DNA of 64,000 bases from Streptomyces sp. ISL-98 (GTDB taxonomy: Bacteria; Actinomycetota; Actinomycetes; Streptomycetales; Streptomycetaceae), in assembly GCF_018614055.1 (NCBI RefSeq), contig NZ_JAGGPB010000034.1, positions 62,001 through 126,000 of the forward strand, written 5' to 3'. Positions 42,982 to 50,962 of this stretch are shown piece after piece (position 1 is the first letter of the stretch; each line of letters opens with the position of its first letter). The position numbers and the translations under genes were made by a program. The notes beneath the pieces are model-generated. The model ran no database searches, had not been told where the DNA came from, and worked only from the letters and a program-made list of their open reading frames with translations.

Positions 42982-44460
42982 TTGTACCTGACGATCAGTA
43001 CTACCGGCAATCAGGAGCGTCCTGCGACCGACCTCGGATTCCTGCTGCACAAGCACCCCGACAAAGCGCAGACGTTCTCCACTTCCCACGGCACGGCGCA
43101 TGTCCTCTACCCCGAGGCGTCCGTCGAGCGGTGCACGGCCGCGCTGCTGCTGGAGGTGGATCCGGTGGCGCTGGTGCGGCGCGGCAAGGGCAAGGGCCGC
43201 GGCGGTTCGCCCGACTCCGCGCTCGCACAGTACGTCAACGACCGGCCGTACGCCGCGTCGTCGCTGCTGGCCGTCGCGCTGAGCACCGTCTTCAAGACCG
43301 CCCTGCACGGCGTGTGCAATGCGCTCCCCGAGCGCGCCGAGGCCCCGCTGCCGCTGCGCATCGAGGTGCCCGCGCTGCCCGCGCGGGGCGGCGCCGAGCT
43401 GGTGACGAAGCTGTTCGCACCGCTGGGCTGGACGACGGTGGAGGCGCAGCCGGTCGCGCTGGACGAGCAGTTCCCGGAGTGGGGCGACTCGCGGTACGTA
43501 CAGCTCGTACTGGAAGGGGAGCTGCGGCTCGCCGACGCCCTGCGGCAGCTGTATGTGCTGCTGCCGGTGCTGGACGACGCCAAGCACTACTGGGTCGCGC
43601 CCGACGAGGTCGACAAGCTGCTGCGGGCGGGTGAGGGCTGGCTGGCCGAGCACCCCGAGCAGAAGCTGATAACCAGCCGGTATCTGTCGCGCCGCTGGGG
43701 TCTGACCCGGCAGGCGATGGAGCGCCTGGAACTGGTCCGCCTCGCCGAGGCCGACGACCTGGAGGTCGAGGAGATCGACAACGCCGTCGACGAGACGACG
43801 GACACGGAGGACAAGCCCGTGCCGCTCGCCGTGCAGCGGCGGGACGCGATCCTTCAGGCGCTCGAAGCGGCCGGGGCGAGCAGGGTGCTCGACCTGGGCT
43901 GCGGGCAGGGCCAGTTGGTGCAGGCGCTGCTCAAGGACGTGAAGTTCAGCGAGATCGTGGGTGTGGATGTGTCCATGCGCGCGCTCACCGTCGCCTCGCG
44001 GCGGCTGAAGCTCGACCGGATGGGCGAGCGGCAGGCCGGCCGCGTCAAGCTGATGCAGGGCTCTCTCACGTACACGGACAAGCGGCTCAAGGGATACGAC
44101 GCCGCCGTGCTCAGCGAGGTCATCGAGCACCTCGACCTGCCGCGACTGCCCGCCCTGGAGTACGCGGTGTTCGGCTCGGCGCGGCCCCGGACCGTGCTCG
44201 TGACGACGCCGAACGTCGAGTACAACGTGCGCTGGGAGACCCTGCCCGCCGGGCACGCGCGGCACGGCGACCACCGCTTCGAGTGGACGCGGGAGGAGTT
44301 CCGCGACTGGGCGCGGAAGGTGGCCGAACGGCACGGGTACGGCGTCGAGTTCGTCCCTGTCGGACCGGACGACCCCGAAGTCGGACCGCCCACCCAGATG
44401 GCTGTGTTCACAGTGACCGCCCAGGACAAGCAGAACGAGAAGGAGGTGAAGGCCGCATGA
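42982..44460 (+). CDS. hen1: Hen1 RNA 3'-terminal ribose 2'-O-methyltransferase
   Basis: A 492-aa bacterial Hen1. The TTG at 42982 gives the conserved start (YLTISTTG, then ATDLGFLLHKHPDKAQ). The N-terminal half is the Hen1-specific domain that assists Pnkp ligation. The C-terminal half has the SAM motif VLDLGCGQGQ and the metal/active-site motif LSEVIEHLD, plus the H-x-x-H-like HARHGDHRFEWTREEF. It methylates the 2'-OH at the break of damaged RNA before sealing, so the repaired RNA resists re-cleavage. It overlaps pnkp by ATGA. Confidence 0.94.
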   Translation: MYLTISTTGNQERPATDLGFLLHKHPDKAQTFSTSHGTAHVLYPEASVERCTAALLLEVDPVALVRRGKGKGRGGSPDSALAQYVNDRPYAASSLLAVALSTVFKTALHGVCNALPERAEAPLPLRIEVPALPARGGAELVTKLFAPLGWTTVEAQPVALDEQFPEWGDSRYVQLVLEGELRLADALRQLYVLLPVLDDAKHYWVAPDEVDKLLRAGEGWLAEHPEQKLITSRYLSRRWGLTRQAMERLELVRLAEADDLEVEEIDNAVDETTDTEDKPVPLAVQRRDAILQALEAAGASRVLDLGCGQGQLVQALLKDVKFSEIVGVDVSMRALTVASRRLKLDRMGERQAGRVKLMQGSLTYTDKRLKGYDAAVLSEVIEHLDLPRLPALEYAVFGSARPRTVLVTTPNVEYNVRWETLPAGHARHGDHRFEWTREEFRDWARKVAERHGYGVEFVPVGPDDPEVGPPTQMAVFTVTAQDKQNEKEVKAA

Positions 44461-46991
44461 CCACCACGACCCGCAAGCTCCCCGTCACCGACCTGTCCCT
44501 CGTGGTCCTGATCGGTGCCACCGGATCCGGCAAGTCCACTTTCGCGCGCCGGCACTTCAAGCCGACCGAGGTCCTGTCCTCGGACTTCTGCCGCGGCCTC
44601 GTCGCCGACGACGAGAACGACCAGAGCGCGAGCGGCGACGCCTTCGATGTCCTGCACTACATCGCGGGCAAGCGGCTCGAAGCGGGCCGGCTGACCGTCG
44701 TCGACGCCACCAGCGTGCAGTCCGAGAGCCGCAAGCAGCTCGTCCAGCTGGCCAGGAAGTACGACGTACTGCCGATCGCCATCGTCCTCGACCTGCCCGA
44801 AGAGGTCTGCGCGGAGCGCAACGCATCCCGCCCCGACCGGGCCGGGATGCCCCGCCATGTCATCCAGCGCCACCGGCGCGAGCTGCGCCGTTCGCTGCGG
44901 AGCCTGGAGCGTGAGGGCTTCCGCAAGGTGCACATCCTGCGCAGCGTGGAGGAGGTAGAGGCGGCCGAGATCGTGCTGGAGCGGCGCTTCAACGACCTCA
45001 CCCACCTCACCGGGCCCTTCGACATCATCGGTGACATCCACGGCTGCCGCTCCGAGCTGGAGACCCTGCTCACCAAGCTCGGTTACGTCGACGGGGCGCA
45101 CCCCGAAGGCCGCACGGCCGTCTTCGTCGGCGACCTCGTCGACCGCGGCCCCGACAGCCCAGGCGTGCTGCGCCGGGTGATGGGCATGGTCGCCTCCGGC
45201 AACGCACTCTGCGTGCCCGGGAACCACGAGAACAAGCTCGGCCGTTACCTCAAGGGCAGGAACGTCCAGCACACGCACGGACTCGCCGAGACCATCGAGC
45301 AGTTGGAGAAGGAGGACGACACCTTCAAGGAGCAGGTGCGGGAGTTCATCGACGGCCTCGTCAGCCACTACGTCCTCGACGACGGCAACCTCGTCGTGTG
45401 CCACGCCGGTCTGCCCGAGAAGTACCACGGCCGCACCTCGGGCCGCGTCCGCTCGCACGCGCTGTACGGCGACACGACCGGCGAGACCGACGAGTTCGGC
45501 CTGCCCGTGCGCTACCCGTGGGCCGAGGAGTACCGCGGCCGCGCGGCCGTCGTCTACGGCCACACGCCCGTGCCCAACACCTCGTGGATCAACAACACCA
45601 TCTGCCTGGACACCGGCGCGGTCTTCGGCGGCAAAATGACCGCGCTGCGCTGGCCGGAACGCGAGCTGGTCGACGTACCTGCCGAGCAGGTCTGGTACGA
45701 GCCGGTCAAGCCGCTCACCACGGAGGCCCCCGGCGGCCACGACGGCCGTCCGCTGGACCTCGCCGACGTGCACGGCCGCCGGATCGTCGAGACCCGGCAC
45801 ATGGGACGGCTCGCCGTCCGCGAGGAGAACGCCGCCGCGGCGCTCGAAGTCATGAGCCGCTTCGCGGTCGACCCGCGCCTGCTCGCCTACCTGCCGCCGA
45901 CGATGTCGCCTACCGGTACGTCAGAGATAGAGGGCTACCTGGAGCACCCGGCCGAGGCCTTCGCGACGTACAAGGCGGACGGCGTGGAAAGGGTCGTGTG
46001 CGAGGAGAAGCACATGGGCTCGCGCGCGGTGGCTCTGGTCTGCCGGGACGCGGACGCGGCGCGCGAGCGGTTCGGGGCGGACGGCCCGACCGGCGCCATC
46101 CACACCCGCACCGGCCGCCCATTCTTCGACGAAGAGACAGTCACCGAGCAGATACTCGACCGGCTGCGCACCGCCGTGACCGAGGCAGGGCTCTGGGACG
46201 AGCTCCAGACCGACTGGCTGCTGCTCGACGCGGAGTTGATGCCCTGGTCCCTCAAGGCGTCCGGTCTCCTGCGCCACCAGTACGCCGCGGTGGGCGCCGC
46301 ATCCCGCGCCGTCTTCCCGGGCGCCGTCGCCGCGCTCGAAGCGGCCGCCGCCCGTGGCGTCGAAGTGAAGGGGCTGCTGGCGACGCAGCGCGAACGGGCC
46401 GCCGACGCGGCCGCCTTCACCGATGCGTACCGGCGCTACTGCTGGACCACCGAAGGGCTGGAGGGCGTACGGCTCGCACCGTTCCAGCTGCTCGCCGTCC
46501 AGGGCCGGTCACTGGCCGCCGTACCGCACGACGAACAGCTGGCCTGGCTGGACCGGCTGGTGGAGCACGACCCGACCGCCCTCCTGCAGACCACCCGCCG
46601 GCTGATCGTCGACACCGGCGACCCGGAATCGGTGCAGTCCGGCATCGACTGGTGGCTGGAAATGACCAGCCGGGGCGGCGAGGGCATGGTCGTCAAGCCG
46701 CTCCAGGCCCTCGTACGGGACGGGAAGAACCGGCTCGTGCAGCCGGGCATCAAGGTGCGCGGCCGTGAGTACCTGCGGATCGTCTACGGTCCCGAGTACA
46801 CGCGCCCGGAGCAGCTGGCCAAGCTGCGCAACCGGTTCCTCGGCCACAAGCGGTCGCTGGCGCTGCGTGAGTACGCGCTGGGGCTCGAAGCGCTGGACCG
46901 GCTGGCCGAAGGGGAGCCGCTGTGGCGGATCCACGAGGCGGTCTTCGCGGTGCTCGCACTGGAATCGGAGCCGGTCGACCCGCGGCTGTGA
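44457..46991 (+). CDS. pnkp: Pnkp RNA-repair kinase-phosphatase-ligase
   Basis: An 844-aa three-domain protein. The ATG at 44457 follows AAGGAGGTG and forms ATGA with hen1. Residues 20-28 are the kinase P-loop (GATGSGKST), 192-196 and 225-231 the metallophosphatase motifs GDIHG and GDLVDRG, and the last half is the adenylyltransferase with the motif I lysine in EEKHMGSRAV. It heals 2',3'-phosphate and 5'-OH ends made by ribotoxins and, with Hen1, seals them. A strong terminator follows. Confidence 0.95.
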   Translation: MTTTTRKLPVTDLSLVVLIGATGSGKSTFARRHFKPTEVLSSDFCRGLVADDENDQSASGDAFDVLHYIAGKRLEAGRLTVVDATSVQSESRKQLVQLARKYDVLPIAIVLDLPEEVCAERNASRPDRAGMPRHVIQRHRRELRRSLRSLEREGFRKVHILRSVEEVEAAEIVLERRFNDLTHLTGPFDIIGDIHGCRSELETLLTKLGYVDGAHPEGRTAVFVGDLVDRGPDSPGVLRRVMGMVASGNALCVPGNHENKLGRYLKGRNVQHTHGLAETIEQLEKEDDTFKEQVREFIDGLVSHYVLDDGNLVVCHAGLPEKYHGRTSGRVRSHALYGDTTGETDEFGLPVRYPWAEEYRGRAAVVYGHTPVPNTSWINNTICLDTGAVFGGKMTALRWPERELVDVPAEQVWYEPVKPLTTEAPGGHDGRPLDLADVHGRRIVETRHMGRLAVREENAAAALEVMSRFAVDPRLLAYLPPTMSPTGTSEIEGYLEHPAEAFATYKADGVERVVCEEKHMGSRAVALVCRDADAARERFGADGPTGAIHTRTGRPFFDEETVTEQILDRLRTAVTEAGLWDELQTDWLLLDAELMPWSLKASGLLRHQYAAVGAASRAVFPGAVAALEAAAARGVEVKGLLATQRERAADAAAFTDAYRRYCWTTEGLEGVRLAPFQLLAVQGRSLAAVPHDEQLAWLDRLVEHDPTALLQTTRRLIVDTGDPESVQSGIDWWLEMTSRGGEGMVVKPLQALVRDGKNRLVQPGIKVRGREYLRIVYGPEYTRPEQLAKLRNRFLGHKRSLALREYALGLEALDRLAEGEPLWRIHEAVFAVLALESEPVDPRL

Positions 46992-47035
46992 CCCAGCGAG
47001 CCGGAACACGGCTGTGACCGCCGCTGTGACCGCGC

Positions 47036-47071
47036 CTCCCTGTGCGAAGTGGAATCGCTTCGCACAGGGAG
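47036..47071. terminator. Terminator of hen1-pnkp
   Basis: A perfect 14-bp stem (47036-47049 with 47058-47071) with an eight-base loop lies 45 bp past the pnkp stop and 47 bp before the arginine deiminase start. Confidence 0.88.
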
Positions 47072-47117
47072 CGCCCACAGGGACGCGCGTGCGGCGTGGC
47101 TCGGTCAGGATGGGGGG

Positions 47118-48350
47118 ATGGGATTCCATGTCGATTCCGAGACCGGGCGGCTGCGCCGCGTCATCCTCCACAGACCGGATCTGGAGCTCAAGCGCCTCAC
47201 CCCCACCAACAAGGACGCGCTGCTCTTCGACGATCTCTTGTGGGTGCGCCGCGCCCGTCAGGAGCACGACGGCTTCGCCGATGTGCTCCGTGACCGAGGG
47301 GTGGACGTGCACCTCTTCGGTGATCTGCTGCGCGAGTCGCTGGAGATCCCGGCGGCCAAGAACCTGGTCCTCGACCGGGTCTTCGACGAGAAGGAGTACG
47401 GACCGCTGGCCACCGGCGTCCTGCGGGATGCGTTCGACGGCCTGTCCGTGGCCGATCTGACCGAGGCACTGGTCGGCGGCATGACGAAGCGGGAGTACCT
47501 GGCCCAGCACACCGAACCGACCTCCGTCCGGTTCCACGTCATGGACCTGGACGACTTCTTGGTCAAGCCGCTGCCCAACCACATCTTCACCCGCGACACA
47601 TCGGCCTGGATCTACGACGGCGTGTCCATCAACGCGATGCGCTGGCCGGCGCGGCAGCGCGAGACCGTCCACTTCGAGGCGATCTACAAGCACCATCCGC
47701 TCTTCAAGAGCCCCGAGGCGGGCGACTTCCACACCTGGTCGGAGGGGCAGCACGACTACCCGTCCACCATCGAGGGCGGCGACGTCCTGGTCATCGGCAA
47801 CGGCGCGGTGCTGATCGGAATGAGCGAGCGCACCACCCCGCAGGCCGTGGAGATGCTCGCCCGCGGTCTCTTCGCGGCGGGCTCAGCGACGACCATCGTG
47901 GCGCTCGACATGCCCAAGCGGCGGGCGTTCATGCACCTCGACACGGTGATGACGATGGTCGACGTCGACACGTTCACCCAGTACGCCGGGCTCGGGATGC
48001 TCCGCTCGTACACCATCGAACCGGGCGTCGGCGAGCGCGCGTTGAAGGTGACCGACCACCCGCCCGAGCACATGCACCGCGCCATCGCCGCCGCCCTGGG
48101 ACTGCGCGAGATCCGCGTACTGACCGCCACGCAGGATGTCCATGCGGCGGAGCGCGAGCAGTGGGACGACGGCTGCAATGTGCTGGCGGTCGAGCCCGGC
48201 GTGGTGGTGGCGTACGAGCGCAACGTCACGACCAACACTCACCTGCGCAAGCAGGGCATCGAGGTCATCGAGATCCGCGGCAGCGAGCTGGGCAGAGGCC
48301 GGGGCGGGCCCCGGTGCATGAGCTGCCCGGTCGAACGCGAAGCTGTATAG
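47118..48350 (+). CDS. arcA: Arginine deiminase
   Basis: A 410-aa arginine deiminase that converts arginine to citrulline and ammonia. I choose the ATG at 47118 ([16 protein letters not shown]). The guanidino-binding motifs are [11 protein letters not shown] and [11 protein letters not shown], the catalytic histidine lies in [10 protein letters not shown], and the nucleophilic cysteine is in [10 protein letters not shown] near the C-terminus. The downstream ornithine carbamoyltransferase completes the first two steps of arginine fermentation; no carbamate kinase is visible here. Confidence 0.94.
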   Translation: MGFHVDSETGRLRRVILHRPDLELKRLTPTNKDALLFDDLLWVRRARQEHDGFADVLRDRGVDVHLFGDLLRESLEIPAAKNLVLDRVFDEKEYGPLATGVLRDAFDGLSVADLTEALVGGMTKREYLAQHTEPTSVRFHVMDLDDFLVKPLPNHIFTRDTSAWIYDGVSINAMRWPARQRETVHFEAIYKHHPLFKSPEAGDFHTWSEGQHDYPSTIEGGDVLVIGNGAVLIGMSERTTPQAVEMLARGLFAAGSATTIVALDMPKRRAFMHLDTVMTMVDVDTFTQYAGLGMLRSYTIEPGVGERALKVTDHPPEHMHRAIAAALGLREIRVLTATQDVHAAEREQWDDGCNVLAVEPGVVVAYERNVTTNTHLRKQGIEVIEIRGSELGRGRGGPRCMSCPVEREAV

Positions 48351-48411
48351 TGATGCGCTCATTCGTATACACTTCCACGGTCCCCGCATTCGCGACCCAG
48401 GAGCAGCCACC

Positions 48412-49419
48412 ATGGCGATAGACCTCGCAGGCCGCCACCTCCTCAAGGAGCTGGACTTCACCGCCGAGGAGTTCCGCGGCTTGATCGATCTCGCCGCCGA
48501 GCTCAAGGCGGCCAAGAAGGCGGGCGCCGAGGTGCCGCGGCTGCGCGGCAAGAATGTCGCGTTGATCTTCGAGAAGACCTCCACCCGCACCCGTTGCTCG
48601 TTCGAGGTTGCCGCGGCCGACCAGGGCGCGTCGACGACGTACCTCGATCCCTCCGGCTCCCAGATCGGGCACAAGGAGTCGGTGAAGGACACCGCGCGCG
48701 TGCTGGGCCGGATGTTCGACGGCATCGAGTACCGCGGTGACAGCCAGGCCGCCGTCGAGGAGCTGGCCGCGTACGCCGGGGTCCCCGTCTTCAACGGGCT
48801 CACCGACGACTGGCACCCCACCCAGATGCTCGCCGACGTGCTCACCATGACCGAGCACACCGCCAAGCCCCTGGAGCAGATCGCATTCGCCTACCTGGGG
48901 GACGCCCGCTTCAACATGGGCAACTCCTACCTCGTCACCGGCGCACTGTTCGGCATGGACGTACGCATCGTGGCGCCCAAGGCCTATTGGCCGGCCGAGG
49001 AGATCGTCGCGCAGGCCCGCAAGGCCGCCGAGGCCAGCGGCGCCCGCATCACGCTCACCGAGGACGTCGCCGACGGTGTTCTCGGCGCCGACTTCGTCGC
49101 CACCGATGTGTGGGTGTCGATGGGGGAGCCCAAGGAGGTCTGGGCCGAGCGCATCGAGGCCCTGACTCCGTACGCCGTGACCATGGACGTACTGCGCGCC
49201 ACCGGGAACGCGGACGTGAAGTTCCTGCACTGCCTGCCCGCGTTCCACGACCTCGGCACCAAGGTCGGCCGCGACATCCACGAGCAGTACGGCCTCACCG
49301 AGCTGGAAGTCACCGATGAGGTGTTCGAGTCGAAGCACTCGGTCGTCTTCGACGAGGCCGAGAACCGGATGCACACCATCAAGGCGGTGCTGGTCGCCAC
49401 CATGGCCGGCGCCGAATAG
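48412..49419 (+). CDS. arcB: Ornithine carbamoyltransferase
   Basis: A 335-aa ornithine carbamoyltransferase. The carbamoyl-phosphate motif STRTRCSFE, the [10 protein letters not shown] block and the ornithine loop [10 protein letters not shown] are all intact. The start follows AGGAG at a good distance. It lies 61 bp after arcA, so its role here is probably catabolic phosphorolysis of citrulline; the anabolic paralogue (argF) usually sits in the arg cluster. Length and motifs alone do not separate the two roles. Confidence 0.93.
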   Translation: MAIDLAGRHLLKELDFTAEEFRGLIDLAAELKAAKKAGAEVPRLRGKNVALIFEKTSTRTRCSFEVAAADQGASTTYLDPSGSQIGHKESVKDTARVLGRMFDGIEYRGDSQAAVEELAAYAGVPVFNGLTDDWHPTQMLADVLTMTEHTAKPLEQIAFAYLGDARFNMGNSYLVTGALFGMDVRIVAPKAYWPAEEIVAQARKAAEASGARITLTEDVADGVLGADFVATDVWVSMGEPKEVWAERIEALTPYAVTMDVLRATGNADVKFLHCLPAFHDLGTKVGRDIHEQYGLTELEVTDEVFESKHSVVFDEAENRMHTIKAVLVATMAGAE

Positions 49420-49478
49420 TCGCCGAACGGCCGCCCAGCAGTCGTCGAAGGGGACGCCGAACAGCCGTACCGCCTGGT

Positions 49479-49970
49479 TCAGCCCGGCGGTGCGGCAGGC
49501 GGCCCTGCGGCCGGTCCCGCAAGGGTGAACCAGACCGCCTTGCCCTGCTCGGTGACGCGGTGCCCGCAGTCCGTGCTGAGCGTACGGATCAGCAGCAGCC
49601 CCCGCCCGTGCTCCTGCCACGGGTCGGGGCACAGGTCCTCGGGCGCACTGTCCAGCCTGCCCGGCGGGGCCGGGGCGGGGTCGTGCACCTCGACCTGGCA
49701 CCCCGTCGGCAGCAGCTCCACCACCAGCCTGATCGGCTCGTCTCCGGTCGTGTGCTCCACGGCGTTCGCGACCAGCTCGGCGGTGAGCAGCTCCGCCGTT
49801 TCGCTGTCCGCGGGACCCTCGGCGGCCGAGATGTCGGCGAGCGCCGCACGGATCAGGGCGCGCGCGATCGGCACCGCGGCCGGGGTGTGCGGCAGCGCGA
49901 TGCGCCATGAATCCGGGCCTGCTGCTTCCAGCAAGGCGTAATACCCCCTTTCGGGCACCAAAAGGATCAA
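49479..49970 (-). CDS. HATPase anti-sigma-factor-like protein
   Basis: A 163-aa GHKL ATP-binding protein of the RsbW/SpoIIAB-like group that is very abundant in Streptomyces. The N box is AELVANAVEHT, the D/G box region is VEVHDPAP and the G2 box is EHGRGLLLIRTL. The family binds sigma or anti-sigma-antagonist proteins. No partner gene is adjacent. It is convergent with the ornithine carbamoyltransferase gene. Confidence 0.88.
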   Translation of the reverse strand: MILLVPERGYYALLEAAGPDSWRIALPHTPAAVPIARALIRAALADISAAEGPADSETAELLTAELVANAVEHTTGDEPIRLVVELLPTGCQVEVHDPAPAPPGRLDSAPEDLCPDPWQEHGRGLLLIRTLSTDCGHRVTEQGKAVWFTLAGPAAGPPAAPPG

Positions 49971-50132
49971 GAGGGATCAAGAGGTCGATCTTTCAACCAT
50001 ACGAAGGCAATGCCGTATCGCCCAATGGCCTAGGTCAGAGGGCTCGATATCGCGCACTCGTGACGGCGGTCACGGATCGGTGATAACTTTGAGCGGCAGG
50101 CACCAGCCCCGCCGGTTGAAGGAGCCTTGCCC

Positions 50133-50960
50133 ATGAGCCCCTTTCCCAGCTCAGCTCCTCGTACGCAGCAATGGCGCCATCTGCGCCTGACCACCGACGA
50201 CGGCGTCGCCACCGTCACCCTCGCCCGGCCCGAGAAACTCAACGCCCTGACTTTCGGCGCGTACGCCGACCTGCGGGACCTCCTCGCCGAGCTGGCTCGC
50301 GAGCGCTCCGTGCGCGCCCTCGTGCTCAGCGGCGAAGGCCGCGGCTTCTGCTCGGGCGGCGACGTCGACGAGATCATCGGCGCCACGCTCTCCATGGACA
50401 CCGCGCAGCTCCTCGACTTCAACCGGATGACCGGCCAGGTCGTACGGGCGCTGCGCGAATGCCCCTTCCCCGTGATCGCCGCCCTGCACGGCGTGGCCGC
50501 GGGAGCGGGCGCCGTGCTCGCCCTCGCCGCCGACTTCCGGATCGCCGACCCGTCCGCCCGGTTCGCCTTCCTCTTCACCAAGGTCGGCCTCTCCGGCGGC
50601 GACATGGGCGCGGCGTATCTGCTGCCCCGCGTCGTGGGCCTCGGGCACGCGACCCGGCTGCTGATGCTCGGCGACCCCGTACGCGCACCCGAGGCCGAAC
50701 GGATCGGCCTGATCAGCGAAATGACGGACGAGGGGCAGGCGGACGCCCGCGCCGTCGAGCTGGCCCGACGGCTCGCGGACGGTCCGGCCCTCGCGTACGC
50801 GCAGACGAAGGCCCTGCTCACCGCCGAGCTCGACATGCCGCTCGCCGCCGCCGTCGAGCTCGACGCGGCCACCCAGGCGCTCCTGATGAACGGCGACGAC
50901 TACGCCGAATTCCACGCCGCCTTCACAGAGAAGCGGCCGCCGAAGTGGCAGGGGCGGTAG
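50133..50960 (+). CDS. Enoyl-CoA hydratase/isomerase-family protein
   Basis: A 275-aa crotonase. The ATG at 50133 follows GAAGGAG. Motifs include LARPEKLNALTFGAY, the CoA/oxyanion segment GRGFCSGGDVDE and ALHGVAAGAGAVLALAADFR, and FTKVGLSGGDMGAAYLLP. It is followed two bases later by the aryl-CoA monooxygenase gene, so it belongs to the aromatic degradation cluster, probably hydrating or cleaving the ring product. The expected acidic residue in GGDMG is Asp where many hydratases have Glu. Confidence 0.88.
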   Translation: MSPFPSSAPRTQQWRHLRLTTDDGVATVTLARPEKLNALTFGAYADLRDLLAELARERSVRALVLSGEGRGFCSGGDVDEIIGATLSMDTAQLLDFNRMTGQVVRALRECPFPVIAALHGVAAGAGAVLALAADFRIADPSARFAFLFTKVGLSGGDMGAAYLLPRVVGLGHATRLLMLGDPVRAPEAERIGLISEMTDEGQADARAVELARRLADGPALAYAQTKALLTAELDMPLAAAVELDAATQALLMNGDDYAEFHAAFTEKRPPKWQGR

Positions 50961-50962
50961 CG

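Noticed and set aside
43854-45800. Very long minus-strand open frame (648 codons) opposite hen1 and pnkp
   Set aside because: It is an antisense shadow caused by high G+C and third-position bias of the well-supported plus-strand genes.
50171-50962. N-terminal extension of the monooxygenase frame over the enoyl-CoA hydratase gene
   Set aside because: The hydratase frame has clear crotonase motifs, while the extension is Arg/Pro-rich and out of frame. The natural start is the ATG at 50963.
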